A stretch of DNA of 64,000 bases from an uncultured Clostridia bacterium (GTDB lineage: Bacteria > Bacillota > Clostridia > Peptostreptococcales > Anaerovoracaceae). Positions 36,299-45,784 of the stretch are shown one piece after another. The position numbers and the translations under genes are program-made. The stretch covers positions 1-64,000 of the forward strand of contig CAKQHH010000008.1 in the NCBI GenBank assembly GCA_934234035.1. Direction: 5' to 3'. Each line of letters starts with the position of its first letter. Positions within the stretch are counted from its first letter, which is position 1. The notes beneath the pieces are model-generated. The model was not told where the DNA came from. It worked only from the letters and a program-made list of their open reading frames with translations, and made no database searches.

Positions 36299-36958
36299 TT
36301 ACATCTGAATCAGTTGTCCGGTGATTTCCTCCGCATCACGAGATGCCAGGAACCGCACCGTCCCGCCCAATTTCGGTTCTGCTTCTTCCCGGTTCGAAAG
36401 AAGCAATCCGTTCACACGAATTCCCTTCACCCGCAGCGTACGGGCCAGGGACTGAATCATCCCTTTCAGGGCCGACTGCAGCATATTCTCCGCTAAAGAC
36501 ATCGGTTCAGACGTTTCCGAATCCAAATTCCCGGATTGCAGCAGAACAATCACGCTTCCCCCTTCCCCCATCAAGGGCAGCATGGTCTGCAGGTAGAAAC
36601 CCACGGCATCCAAATTCTTCATTAAGCTATCCCGGTCTTTGCTCCAATCTTCTGCCGGCTGTTCTCGATTCAGCTCCGGAAGAATGTTGCACACCAACGT
36701 ATCCAGCCGGTCCTCCATGAATTCTTTTACCACATCTGCGGCAAACTCCATGGAATTCCGATTAAACACGTTGCATTTGATGTTCAGCGCCCCGGTTTCC
36801 CGGCTCAGTTCCAGCGCTTCCTTATATCGATCCCGGCAGAAAAAAGCGGTGGTGGCTCCCCGGTCGGTAAAAGCACGCACCAACGATTCCCCGCGGTTTC
36901 CGGTTCCCTCTGCAATCAGGACATGCCGGCTTTTTTTATTCTCACTTTCCAGAAGCAT
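36299..36958 (-). CDS. Degenerate short-chain dehydrogenase/reductase-like protein
   Basis: 219 residues with the general SDR layout, but the key motifs are altered. The nucleotide loop is AEGTGNRGESLVRAF instead of TGxxxGIG. The catalytic YxxxK position reads QSALK, so Tyr is replaced by Gln161 while Lys165 remains. The NNAG strand reads CNIL, and the Ser position appears to be Gln. The C-terminal VKGIRVNGLLLSNREE still resembles FabG-like proteins. It is probably not an active oxidoreductase. It overlaps the yitT gene by 17 bases and lies 12 bases before the thioesterase. Confidence 0.7.
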   Translation of the reverse strand: MLLESENKKSRHVLIAEGTGNRGESLVRAFTDRGATTAFFCRDRYKEALELSRETGALNIKCNVFNRNSMEFAADVVKEFMEDRLDTLVCNILPELNREQPAEDWSKDRDSLMKNLDAVGFYLQTMLPLMGEGGSVIVLLQSGNLDSETSEPMSLAENMLQSALKGMIQSLARTLRVKGIRVNGLLLSNREEAEPKLGGTVRFLASRDAEEITGQLIQM

Positions 36959-37820
36959 TCTGACTTCCTCCCTTTCGGCCCCATGTGTGACTCATAATCT
37001 CACTTACATTATACACCGAAACGAAGGCATCCGGATCCACCTTATCGATTAAATTAATCAGGGTAACGTATTCCTGACGATTTACGATGATGTTCAGTTC
37101 TTTATAGCGGCGATAGTCGTATGCACCGGTTGCCTCGTAGAAGGTGGCACCGCTGTGCATCACGTTGATGACGTAATCCCGAATTTCTTCAATATGATCC
37201 GATACCACACACACCTTCTTCTTAATGCTGAAACCAAACAGGAAGTGATCCAGGACGATTCCCTGGAAATAGGTTCCCAGAATACTCAGCAGTCCGGTCT
37301 TGATATCGTAGATGAAAATGGATGGGATTGCCACCGCCATTCCGCAGACGGACATCGCGGTTCCCAGCTCCATATGGAAATATTTATTCATAATTTTGGT
37401 GATTACATCCAGTCCGCCGGAGGATGCGTTGTTCATGAACAAGAGGGATGCCCCCAGTGCATAGAGGAACAGGTATCCCAGCATATCCAGGAACTGATCT
37501 CCCATCAGCGACTGCATGTTCGGATAGACTTTCTCCAGAATCCGAATCACGATTGGCAGCAGAATGGACGGGTACAGGGTTCGATATGTGAACTCCTTTC
37601 CCACAAAAATAGCGGACAGCAGCAGGCAGATTCCGTTCAGGATAATCAGAAGGGTACCTACCGTCATCGGAACGAATTTCGCAATCAACACTGCCAGACC
37701 GGAGATACTTCCTACCGCCAAATGGCTTGGAGTCAGGAAGAAAAACACCGAAAAGGAAGCGATAATGGTTCCAATTGTAATAATAATATAATCCTTAATG
37801 CGTTCTTTTGTACTTTTCAC
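36942..37820 (-). CDS. YitT family membrane protein (second copy)
   Basis: About 292 residues. Several hydrophobic helices in the first 190 residues (IIITIGTIIASFSVFFFLTP, FLYALGASLLFMNNASSGGL) are followed by a DUF2179-like C-terminal domain (ATGAYDYRRYKELNIIVNRQ). Function of the family is unknown. The start is either GTG at 37820 or the preceding TTG; GGAG spacing favours GTG. It has its own promoter and overlaps the SDR gene. Confidence 0.85.
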   Translation of the reverse strand: MKSTKERIKDYIIITIGTIIASFSVFFFLTPSHLAVGSISGLAVLIAKFVPMTVGTLLIILNGICLLLSAIFVGKEFTYRTLYPSILLPIVIRILEKVYPNMQSLMGDQFLDMLGYLFLYALGASLLFMNNASSGGLDVITKIMNKYFHMELGTAMSVCGMAVAIPSIFIYDIKTGLLSILGTYFQGIVLDHFLFGFSIKKKVCVVSDHIEEIRDYVINVMHSGATFYEATGAYDYRRYKELNIIVNRQEYVTLINLIDKVDPDAFVSVYNVSEIMSHTWGRKGGSQNASGK

Positions 37821-37869
37821 CAAATTTCTCCTTTATCAACCACAAAAATTTATATTCAGCCAACAAAGA

Positions 37870-37897
37870 ATTATACCATTTGTTATAAAAAAGTCAT
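37870..37897 (-). promoter_or_regulatory. Probable promoter of the yitT-SDR-thioesterase unit
   Basis: Leftward -10 TATAAT (37870-37875) with a weaker -35 ATGACT (37892-37897), spacing 16. Confidence 0.55.
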
Positions 37898-37975
37898 GTT
37901 CTTTTTTTGATACATTCTGAGCAATTTGAACGTCCATGAGTCTTCATTTTTGGAAAAAGCGAAGAACCAAAAAAA

Positions 37976-38012
37976 GGTGCCGGCGACGGAATCTTTGTCC
38001 ATCGCCAACACC
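37976..38012 (-). terminator. Terminator after the PurF paralogue gene
   Basis: Leftward GGTGTTGGCGATGG/CCGTCGCCGGCACC stem with a 9-base loop and a seven-T tail, just after the stop at 38029. Confidence 0.9.
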
Positions 38013-38028
38013 AAAAGGTTTCGAACCG

Positions 38029-39447
38029 TTATTCTTCTTTTCCGTCCCAGCAGTAGGTGCACAGGTTTTCCACCGGAATGCCAACGGATTCCAGCATATC
38101 CTCCAGACGGTTGTACTGCAGGGTATCGTATCCCTGCTGCTTCCGAATCACTTCAATCATGTTCTGATATTTCTCGCTGTCCGGATTCAGGTAATCGCCC
38201 AATTCATCGTCCTCCATGTGACGGCCTTCCAGCTCGTCAATGGCTCTTCTGGCAATCAGCTCCAGCGCAGAGCGGGAACGAGAGAAGTTGAGATATTTGC
38301 AGCCGAACAGAATCGGCGGACATGCCGGACGAACGTGAATTTCTTTTGCCCCGCAGGAATAGAGGTACTTCGCCTTTTCCGCCAGCTGGGTGCCTCTGAC
38401 GATGGAGTCGTCGATCAGCACAATTCTCTTATCCTTAATCAGTTCCGGAACCGGAATCAACTTCATCTTCGCGATGAAATCCCTCTTGGTCTGAATGGTC
38501 GGCATGAAAGATCTCGGCCAAGTCGGGGTGTATTTGATAAACGGACGGGAATACGGCAGTCTGGCCTCATTGGAATATCCGATGGCATGTGCCACGCCGG
38601 AATCCGGGACGCCCGCAACGATATCCACATCTTCTCTCTTTAAGGTATCTCGATGGGCAATCGCCGCACCGCAGCGATGTCTCATGGCCTCCACGGAAAT
38701 ATCTTCATAGGAGGATGCCGGATAACCGTAGTATACCCACAGGAACGTGCAGATTTTCATCTTCTTTCCCGGTTCTGCCAGAACGGTCACGCCATCGCTG
38801 GTCATGATGTCGATTTCTCCCGGACCCAGGTTCTTGTAATCTTCGTATCCCAGATTCAGATACGCGAATTCCTCAAAGCTGGCGCAGTATCCGGTTTCCT
38901 TCTTTCCGATGGCCAACGGCGTACGTCCCAGCTTATCCCGCACGCAGAAAATGCCCCGCTTGGTCATGATCAGCATGCTCATGGATCCTTCAATCACGTC
39001 CTGCGCATGGCGGATGCCGTCAATCATATTCTCTTTCTCGTTAATCAGGGCTGCCACCAGTTCCGTGGTATTGATGTCTCCATCCCCCATCTCCATGAAC
39101 TGGGTCGTTCCGTTGTCGAACAGCTTCTGCAGCAATTCCGCCTTATTGCTGATCTTTCCAACGGTGGTGATGGCAAAGGTTCCGTGGTGGGAACGCACCG
39201 TCAAAGGCTGCGGTTCATAATCCGAAATGGATCCCATGCCCATGTTGCCCTTCATGCGAGATACATCGGCATCGAATTTCGTTCTAAAAGGAGCATTTTC
39301 AATATTATGAATTGCCCGATCAAATCCATTCTCTCCGTACACTACCAATCCGCCACGTCTGGTTCCCAGATGAGAGTGATAATCCGTTCCGAAAAACAAA
39401 TCAAACACACAATCTTCTTTCAACGTCGCTGCAAAAAAACCGCCCAT
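38029..39447 (-). CDS. PurF-like phosphoribosyltransferase lacking the glutaminase cysteine
   Basis: About 472 residues with amidophosphoribosyltransferase architecture. The C-terminal half has the PRPP loop RIVLIDDSIVRGTQ and a PurF-like sequence around GAKEIHVRPACPPILFGC. In the N-terminal Ntn-hydrolase domain, however, the mature first residue is Gly (MGGFFAATLKED) rather than the catalytic Cys, and the oxyanion NGN motif reads VGKISN. Glutamine hydrolysis is therefore unlikely; it may use free ammonia or another nucleophile. The ATG at 39447 has AAAGGGG upstream and skips a non-family extension. No other purine genes are nearby. Confidence 0.8.
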   Translation of the reverse strand: MGGFFAATLKEDCVFDLFFGTDYHSHLGTRRGGLVVYGENGFDRAIHNIENAPFRTKFDADVSRMKGNMGMGSISDYEPQPLTVRSHHGTFAITTVGKISNKAELLQKLFDNGTTQFMEMGDGDINTTELVAALINEKENMIDGIRHAQDVIEGSMSMLIMTKRGIFCVRDKLGRTPLAIGKKETGYCASFEEFAYLNLGYEDYKNLGPGEIDIMTSDGVTVLAEPGKKMKICTFLWVYYGYPASSYEDISVEAMRHRCGAAIAHRDTLKREDVDIVAGVPDSGVAHAIGYSNEARLPYSRPFIKYTPTWPRSFMPTIQTKRDFIAKMKLIPVPELIKDKRIVLIDDSIVRGTQLAEKAKYLYSCGAKEIHVRPACPPILFGCKYLNFSRSRSALELIARRAIDELEGRHMEDDELGDYLNPDSEKYQNMIEVIRKQQGYDTLQYNRLEDMLESVGIPVENLCTYCWDGKEE

Positions 39448-39492
39448 GCGAAACCCCTTTCCTGTCGTTTCATCTGTTCTGCCTTTAAAATC

Positions 39493-39532
39493 TGATACAA
39501 GATATTGTATCACCCCCCGACGGAATTGACAA
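39493..39532 (-). promoter_or_regulatory. Promoter of the PurF paralogue with a 20-bp palindrome
   Basis: Leftward -35 TTGTCA (39527-39532), 17-base spacer, -10 TACAAT (39504-39509). A perfect palindrome TGATACAA/TTGTATCA with a 4-base centre (39493-39512) covers the -10 and the expected start site, as a repressor operator would. The binding protein is unknown. Confidence 0.7.
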
Positions 39533-39535
39533 CAG

Positions 39536-39563
39536 AAAAAGGACCGCTTTCGCAGTCCTTTTC
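39536..39563 (-). terminator. Terminator of the groES-groEL operon
   Basis: AAAAGGACTGC/GCGGTCCTTTTT stem with a GAAA loop, read leftward and followed by a short T-rich tail, about 40 bases after the groEL stop. Confidence 0.9.
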
Positions 39564-39602
39564 CAATGAATCGGTATTTGTATGTTCTTTAAAGCGGGCA
39601 GA

Positions 39603-41243
<1,641 letters not shown>

Positions 41244-41259
41244 CTATGTCAATCGGCAG

Positions 41260-41538
41260 TTACTCGATTACTGCCAGAATATCTTTCTGCTCCATAATGG
41301 TATATTCCACACCTTCGTGCTTCAAATCCGTGCCGCCGTAACGGGAGAAAATTACGTGGTCTCCTTCTTTCAGCTGCATCTTCTCGTCCTCGGTTCCCGG
41401 ACCAACCGCTACAACAACCGCCTGCTGTGGTCTTTCCTTTGCACTGCCGGAAAGAATCAATCCGCCTTCGGTCTTTTCCAATGCTTCGTCCTTCTTTATA
41501 ACTACTCTTGCGCCCAGTGGCTTAATTCCTAAACTCAT
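41260..41538 (-). CDS. groES: Co-chaperonin GroES
   Basis: 92 residues. GroES caps the GroEL chamber. Family blocks are IKPLGARVVIKKDEALEKTE, the mobile loop GGLILSGSAKERPQ, VVAVGPG, GDHVIFSRYGGTD and ILAVIE at the end. AGGAGG precedes the ATG. It is the first gene of the operon under HrcA/CIRCE control. Confidence 0.98.
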   Translation of the reverse strand: MSLGIKPLGARVVIKKDEALEKTEGGLILSGSAKERPQQAVVVAVGPGTEDEKMQLKEGDHVIFSRYGGTDLKHEGVEYTIMEQKDILAVIE

Positions 41539-41568
41539 TCCAGTTTCCTCCTCTATTATCTTTGTCTG

Positions 41569-41595
41569 TTAGCACTCATATTAATTGAGTGCCAA
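41569..41595 (-). promoter_or_regulatory. CIRCE operator (HrcA site)
   Basis: TTAGCACTC, a 9-base spacer, GAGTGCCAA: one mismatch from the CIRCE consensus. It lies at the transcription start region in front of groES; HrcA repression at normal temperature is the established mode. hrcA is not in the window. Confidence 0.97.
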
Positions 41596-41607
41596 CTTCC
41601 AAGAATT

Positions 41608-41636
41608 ATTCTACTCACCTGCTCCTAGGATGTCAA
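41608..41636 (-). promoter_or_regulatory. Sigma-A promoter of groES-groEL
   Basis: Leftward -35 TTGACA (41631-41636), 17-base spacer, -10 TAGAAT (41608-41613), directly upstream of CIRCE. Confidence 0.9.
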
Positions 41637-41676
41637 CCTCTTTCCACGGAAAAAATGTGAAGTTATCTTCATTTTT

Positions 41677-42513
41677 TTATTTCCGCTTCTCCCGCTCGCT
41701 CTTTCGGATGTACACATCATTCACCTGAATATTCACGTGACCCAAAGAGAAGGAGGTCATGGTGCGAAGCACCTGCCAGATTTCCTGTTGGAACATGATG
41801 CAGTGACGACCGGCGCCCGGGAATTTGCGAATTCGCACTTCCACCACCAGGTTGAATCCGGACACATTTCCGTTATGGTAGAAATTCAGCACCTTAATGC
41901 ACCCCCGATGGGCTTCCGCCGCAATCATGATAATATCCCGAATGGCTTCTTCCCGAATTTCAAACTTTCCGGAATAGCTGAACGGCGGCCGCACGATGGT
42001 GCGCTCTTTTCCGGACTCCTCCTGTAATGCCCGGCTGCGGAAGAATCGCGTCGGGTTCAAGATGTATCCCGCAAAATTACGTTTCAATTGACCCATCGGT
42101 ACCGGAATGGCATGCTCTCCGCCCTGCATCCGATGTTCTCCTGCCACCCTTCGCTGTTCTTCCGTCGTAAAATCTTCGATGTACATGCGGTGATCCGGCG
42201 CAGGAAGTTCCAGGGCATCCAGAATCCAATTCACCATTCGGTCCGATGTTCCAATGACCATCAGTTTATCCGGATTTAATTCCAGAAGCTTTTTTCGAAC
42301 CTCTTCCCGATGGTCGTCGTAGTTGAACAGCGCGGTTCGCATCGCCGCCGCTTTCGAGGAGCATTCCTTTGCGGAACGACCGGCGGCGATGCCGCCCCGA
42401 TAGATCAGCAGTCCGTCGTCAATGATGGCATCGATATGTTTTTCCCGGCAAATTCTCGCCGCACTGTAGCTTTTTCCGGTTCCGCTTTTTCCTGTAAAAG
42501 AATATATTTCCAT
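41677..42513 (-). CDS. P-loop NTPase with an Asp23/Gls24-like C-terminal domain
   Basis: 278 residues. The N-terminus has a clear Walker A loop, FTGKSGTGKSYSAARI (residues 8-15 core), followed by about 130 residues of P-loop-like sequence (KLMVIGTSDRMVNWIL, YIEDF) without an obvious Walker B of standard form. The last 90 residues (about 188-275) resemble the alkaline-shock Asp23/Gls24 domain, including IIMIAAEAHRG, NLVVEVRI and the closing SLGHVNIQVNDVYI. I do not know a named family with this fusion. It is divergent from the ferredoxin gene and is probably monocistronic. Confidence 0.65.
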   Translation of the reverse strand: MEIYSFTGKSGTGKSYSAARICREKHIDAIIDDGLLIYRGGIAAGRSAKECSSKAAAMRTALFNYDDHREEVRKKLLELNPDKLMVIGTSDRMVNWILDALELPAPDHRMYIEDFTTEEQRRVAGEHRMQGGEHAIPVPMGQLKRNFAGYILNPTRFFRSRALQEESGKERTIVRPPFSYSGKFEIREEAIRDIIMIAAEAHRGCIKVLNFYHNGNVSGFNLVVEVRIRKFPGAGRHCIMFQQEIWQVLRTMTSFSLGHVNIQVNDVYIRKSEREKRK

Positions 42514-42540
42514 TGTTAAGTTATCCTTACTAAAGTTAAG

Positions 42541-42570
42541 TTTACAAAACTACCAAACAGGTGTTATAAT
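42541..42570 (+). promoter_or_regulatory. Promoter of the ferredoxin gene
   Basis: -10 TATAAT (42565-42570) and -35 TTTACA (42541-42546), spacing 18; shifting the -35 by one base gives 17. It is 32 bases before the start codon. Confidence 0.7.
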
Positions 42571-42602
42571 CGTGACATAAATTTTTAAAAGGAGGTACAG
42601 TC

Positions 42603-42770
42603 ATGGCTTATGTAATCAGCAGTGAGTGCATCGGTTGTGGAGCTTGTGCCGCTGGATGCCCAGTAGAAGCAATCAGCGAAGGTTCCCCATACGTTATCGA
42701 TGCGGATGCATGCATCGATTGTGGTGCTTGTGCAGATACATGTCCTGTAGGTGCACCTGCAGAAGCTTAG
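42603..42770 (+). CDS. 2[4Fe-4S] clostridial-type ferredoxin
   Basis: 55 residues, typical for the small clostridial ferredoxins that carry low-potential electrons. Two CxxCxxCxxxCP motifs are complete: CIGCGACAAGCP and CIDCGACADTCP, one in each pseudo-symmetric half. A very strong AAAGGAGG site and consensus-like promoter suggest high expression. A bidirectional terminator separates it from rex, which is convergent. Confidence 0.97.
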   Translation: MAYVISSECIGCGACAAGCPVEAISEGSPYVIDADACIDCGACADTCPVGAPAEA

Positions 42771-42806
42771 TTCTTCAAGACATTCTATCATGCATGATTT
42801 ATTATT

Positions 42807-42840
42807 AGAAAATCCCGTAGCGTTCGCTACGGGATTTTCT
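42807..42840. terminator. Bidirectional terminator between ferredoxin and rex
   Basis: Almost perfect palindrome AGAAAATCCCGTAGCG/TTCGCTACGGGATTTTCT with A- and T-runs on both sides, serving the rightward ferredoxin gene and the leftward rex gene. Confidence 0.92.
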
Positions 42841-42859
42841 TTTATGCATTCATTTCGAA

Positions 42860-43504
42860 TTAACGATTTTCCTGCTCCTTGCTGCTGATTAAGAACGACA
42901 GCGTATGCAAACTCTCACTCAAATGTACGTTCTCAATCGCAATCCGTTCCGGAATGTCCAAATCAATCGGTGCAAAGTTCCAAATACCTTCTACACCGCC
43001 GCGAACCAACGTATCTGCCACTTCCTGTGCGTTGTCCTTTCCGCAGCAGATAATTCCGATATCGATATTGTTGTTCCGAACATAGTCCTCCAGTTCAGAC
43101 GAATTCTGAACCTTTACACCGTTGATTGCCAAACCCACAATGGTTGGATTCACGTCAAAAAGACCCACGATGCTGAATCCGAACTTGTAGTTCAGGATGT
43201 GATTCGTAATCGCCTGTCCCAAATGACCGACACCGACTACAACCGTCTTGTACTCTCTGTCCAGTCCCAGAATCTTGTTAATCTCCGCATACAGATGATC
43301 TACACTGTATCCGTATCCCTGCTGACCGAATCCGCCGAACGTATTCAAATCCTGGCGAATCTGAGATGCCGTATAACCAATCAATTCACTTAGTTCGTTG
43401 GAAGAAATTTTCTTCACTCCACGGCTTCGAAGATCTCCCAGATATCTTCTGTACCGTGGAAGACGCCGGATGATGGCGTTCGAAACTCTCGTATTATTTT
43501 TCAT
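42860..43504 (-). CDS. rex: Redox-sensing repressor Rex
   Basis: 214 residues. Rex binds DNA when the NADH/NAD+ ratio is low and releases it when NADH rises. The N-terminal winged helix contains AIIRRLPRYRRYLGDLRSRG and TASQIRQDLNTFGGFGQQGY; the Rossmann domain has VVVGVGHLGQAITNHI and FDVNPTIVG. Length is normal. It lies 60 bases after acpP and ends at the terminator shared with ferredoxin. No clear Rex box was found at its own or the neighbouring promoters. Confidence 0.97.
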   Translation of the reverse strand: MKNNTRVSNAIIRRLPRYRRYLGDLRSRGVKKISSNELSELIGYTASQIRQDLNTFGGFGQQGYGYSVDHLYAEINKILGLDREYKTVVVGVGHLGQAITNHILNYKFGFSIVGLFDVNPTIVGLAINGVKVQNSSELEDYVRNNNIDIGIICCGKDNAQEVADTLVRGGVEGIWNFAPIDLDIPERIAIENVHLSESLHTLSFLISSKEQENR

Positions 43505-43564
43505 ACCTTAACCGACCTTCTTTCTGAATTCTATTTCACAGCAGACGAACCGCAGTCCCGGAAA

Positions 43565-43798
43565 TTATTCTTCGTGGTCATCCACGTATTCTACCAGGTC
43601 CCGTACGGTCTCGAATTTCTCTGCTTCCTCATCCGGAATTTCCAGACCGAAAGTTTCTTCAATTCCCAGGATGATTTCCACCATATCCAATGAGTCACCC
43701 TCCAGATCCTTCATCAGATTTGTGTCCATCTCTACCATATCTTCGTCAATACCAAGCTGATCTACAATCAGTTCTCTGATTTTTTCAAATGTCATCAC
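43565..43798 (-). CDS. acpP: Acyl carrier protein
   Basis: 77 residues, acidic, with the phosphopantetheine attachment motif GDSLDMVE (Ser36 if the first of two Met codons is used). It carries growing acyl chains in fatty acid synthesis. It stands apart from other fatty acid genes here, with its own strong promoter. An acyl-ACP thioesterase that could act on its products is encoded at 35531-36286. Confidence 0.97.
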   Translation of the reverse strand: MMTFEKIRELIVDQLGIDEDMVEMDTNLMKDLEGDSLDMVEIILGIEETFGLEIPDEEAEKFETVRDLVEYVDDHEE

Positions 43799-43829
43799 AT
43801 TTTCCTCCGTTTAATTTATCACATTGTTA

Positions 43830-43858
43830 ATTATAGTGAAAACAAGCGCTTTATGCAA
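43830..43858 (-). promoter_or_regulatory. Promoter of acpP (and probably rex)
   Basis: Leftward -35 TTGCAT (43853-43858), 17-base spacer, -10 TATAAT (43830-43835). Confidence 0.75.
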
Positions 43859-43864
43859 GTTTTT

Positions 43865-45775
43865 TTATTGAAGTTCCATCCATTCCTCGTATTGTACTTC
43901 CAAATCCGCCTTATATTGTTCCAATAACTCCCCTTTTTCCTGAAGAAGCTCCACATTGGACATGTTCTCCGGAGCACAGAGAATCTCTTCGGTTTCCTGG
44001 ATTTTGGCTTCCAAATCCTCGATGATTCCTTCCAGCTCCTTAATTCGGCGTTCCTGCCGCCGCTGCTCCGCTTCCTGCTCCTTCCGAAGCTTCCGCTCTT
44101 CCTCGGCAGACAGTTCTCCGGTCGGTGCACTCTTGGATTCTTCCCCGGAACTTTCCGCCGCCTTCAATTCTTCTTTTTTCTGAAGATAGTAATCGAAGCG
44201 TCCTTTGTATTCCACGATTCCGTCGGTGGTCAGTTCAAAGATTCGGGTCGGCAGCTTCTGCAGAAGATATCGGTCGTGGGAAACGATAATCAAGGTTCCC
44301 TCGAAATCCAGCAGCGCATCTTCCACCACCTCTTTGGCATCGATGTCCAAATGGTTGGTAGGTTCGTCAAGAATCAGGGTATTGGCCCCGGACAGCATCA
44401 GCTTCAGCAGAGAAAGCTTCGCCTTCTCGCCGCCGGACAGGCTGCGAATCTGCTTGAAAACGTCATCCCCGCGGAACAGGAACCGTCCCAGAATGGACCG
44501 CATCTCCGTGTCCGTATACAGATGATAGGCATTCTTCATTTCGCCCAGCACCGTTTCGTTCTCATCCAGAAGGAGCTGTCCCTGGTCGTAATATCCGAAA
44601 TTCACGTTGTGTCCGATTTTCAGATATCCCCGGTCCGCCTGTTCCTTTCCCATCAGAATCCGAAGCAGTGTGGTTTTGCCCACACCGTTGTCCCCGATGA
44701 TGCAAATCCGTTCTCCCTTCTTGATATCGAAGGACACGTGATCGAACAGCTTCCGTTCGCCGAAGGATTTCTCCAAATCCTCCGCCAGCATCACATCGTT
44801 GCCGCTCTTGTATTCCGAGTGGAAGGTGAGCTTCATCCGATTGTTTTCCAGCACCGGCCGATCCTTCACTTCCATATGCGCCAGACGCTTCTCTCGGGAT
44901 TTCGCCCGGTTCACCAGCTTTTCCGTGCCGTGACCCTTGAAACGGCGGATGATCTCTTCCTGCTTCTCGATTTCCTTCTGCTGCTTCTCATATTCCCGAA
45001 GCGCCACTTCCATCCGCTCTTCGTGCTTAATCAGATACTCGGAGTAATTTCCTCGATAATCCGTCAGATGACACCGGCTCACCTCGAAAATCCGATTCAC
45101 CAGCTGGTCCAAAAAGTACCGGTCATGGGATACCACGATAATCGTCCCCTTATACGCCTTCAGATACTGTTCCAGCCATTCCAGCATCCGAAGATCCAAA
45201 TGGTTGGTAGGCTCATCCAGCATCAGAATATCCGGCTGTTTCAGGAGCATGCAGGCCATGGCCAGACGAGTACGTTCGCCGCCGGACAGCATGCTGATTT
45301 TTTTATCGTATTCCGATTCGCCAAAACCCATATTGCGAAGCACGGACTTCAGTTCACTCTTGTAGGTATAACCGCCCTGCTCCTTGTACTTCTCCAGGAG
45401 CGCGGTGTACTGTTCCAGATTCCGATTGAAATCCGGATGTTCGTGGTCGGAAATGGCTTCTTCCAGCCGATGGATTTCCTTCTCCATCTCGTGGAAGCGG
45501 GTAAAGGTTTTCTCCGCCTCCCGCAGCACCGTTCCCTCGGAAAAAAAGTGATTTCTCTGTTTCAGGTATCCGACGGTATATCCGTTTCGTACGTAGAAGT
45601 TTCCGGTGGTCGGGCCGGCTTCGCCGGACAGAATCGACAGCAGCGTGGTCTTTCCCGCTCCGTTGGGTCCCACGATTCCGATTCGGTCTCCCTTGTTGAC
45701 GCTGAAAGACACATCTTCCAGAATCACATCCACTCCGTAACTTTTGCCAATTTTACTGGCCGACATTATCAGCAT
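43865..45775 (-). CDS. ABC-F family ATPase
   Basis: 636 residues with two ATP-binding cassettes and no membrane segment, as in ABC-F proteins that act on ribosomes. Walker A loops are GPNGAGKTTLL and GDNGVGKTTLL; signature motifs are MLSGGERTRLAMA and SLSGGEKAKLSLL. A charged linker joins the cassettes (about 225-310). The C-terminus (about 545-636) is an acidic/basic coiled coil. Whether it confers antibiotic protection or is a housekeeping Uup/YdiF-type factor cannot be told from sequence. Confidence 0.92.
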   Translation of the reverse strand: MLIMSASKIGKSYGVDVILEDVSFSVNKGDRIGIVGPNGAGKTTLLSILSGEAGPTTGNFYVRNGYTVGYLKQRNHFFSEGTVLREAEKTFTRFHEMEKEIHRLEEAISDHEHPDFNRNLEQYTALLEKYKEQGGYTYKSELKSVLRNMGFGESEYDKKISMLSGGERTRLAMACMLLKQPDILMLDEPTNHLDLRMLEWLEQYLKAYKGTIIVVSHDRYFLDQLVNRIFEVSRCHLTDYRGNYSEYLIKHEERMEVALREYEKQQKEIEKQEEIIRRFKGHGTEKLVNRAKSREKRLAHMEVKDRPVLENNRMKLTFHSEYKSGNDVMLAEDLEKSFGERKLFDHVSFDIKKGERICIIGDNGVGKTTLLRILMGKEQADRGYLKIGHNVNFGYYDQGQLLLDENETVLGEMKNAYHLYTDTEMRSILGRFLFRGDDVFKQIRSLSGGEKAKLSLLKLMLSGANTLILDEPTNHLDIDAKEVVEDALLDFEGTLIIVSHDRYLLQKLPTRIFELTTDGIVEYKGRFDYYLQKKEELKAAESSGEESKSAPTGELSAEEERKLRKEQEAEQRRQERRIKELEGIIEDLEAKIQETEEILCAPENMSNVELLQEKGELLEQYKADLEVQYEEWMELQ

Positions 45776-45784
45776 ATCTGTAAT

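Noticed and set aside
42626..42808. Alternative short frame over the ferredoxin gene
   Set aside because: The overlapping frame arises from the repeated Cys/Gly codons of the ferredoxin, whose own frame has both complete cluster motifs, a promoter and a strong ribosome-binding site.
43815..43860. Possible Rex operator at the acpP promoter (TTGTTAA and AAAACAA half sites)
   Set aside because: The half sites are separated by more than the four bases expected in a TTGTTAA-N4-TTAACAA site, so it is not a credible Rex box.
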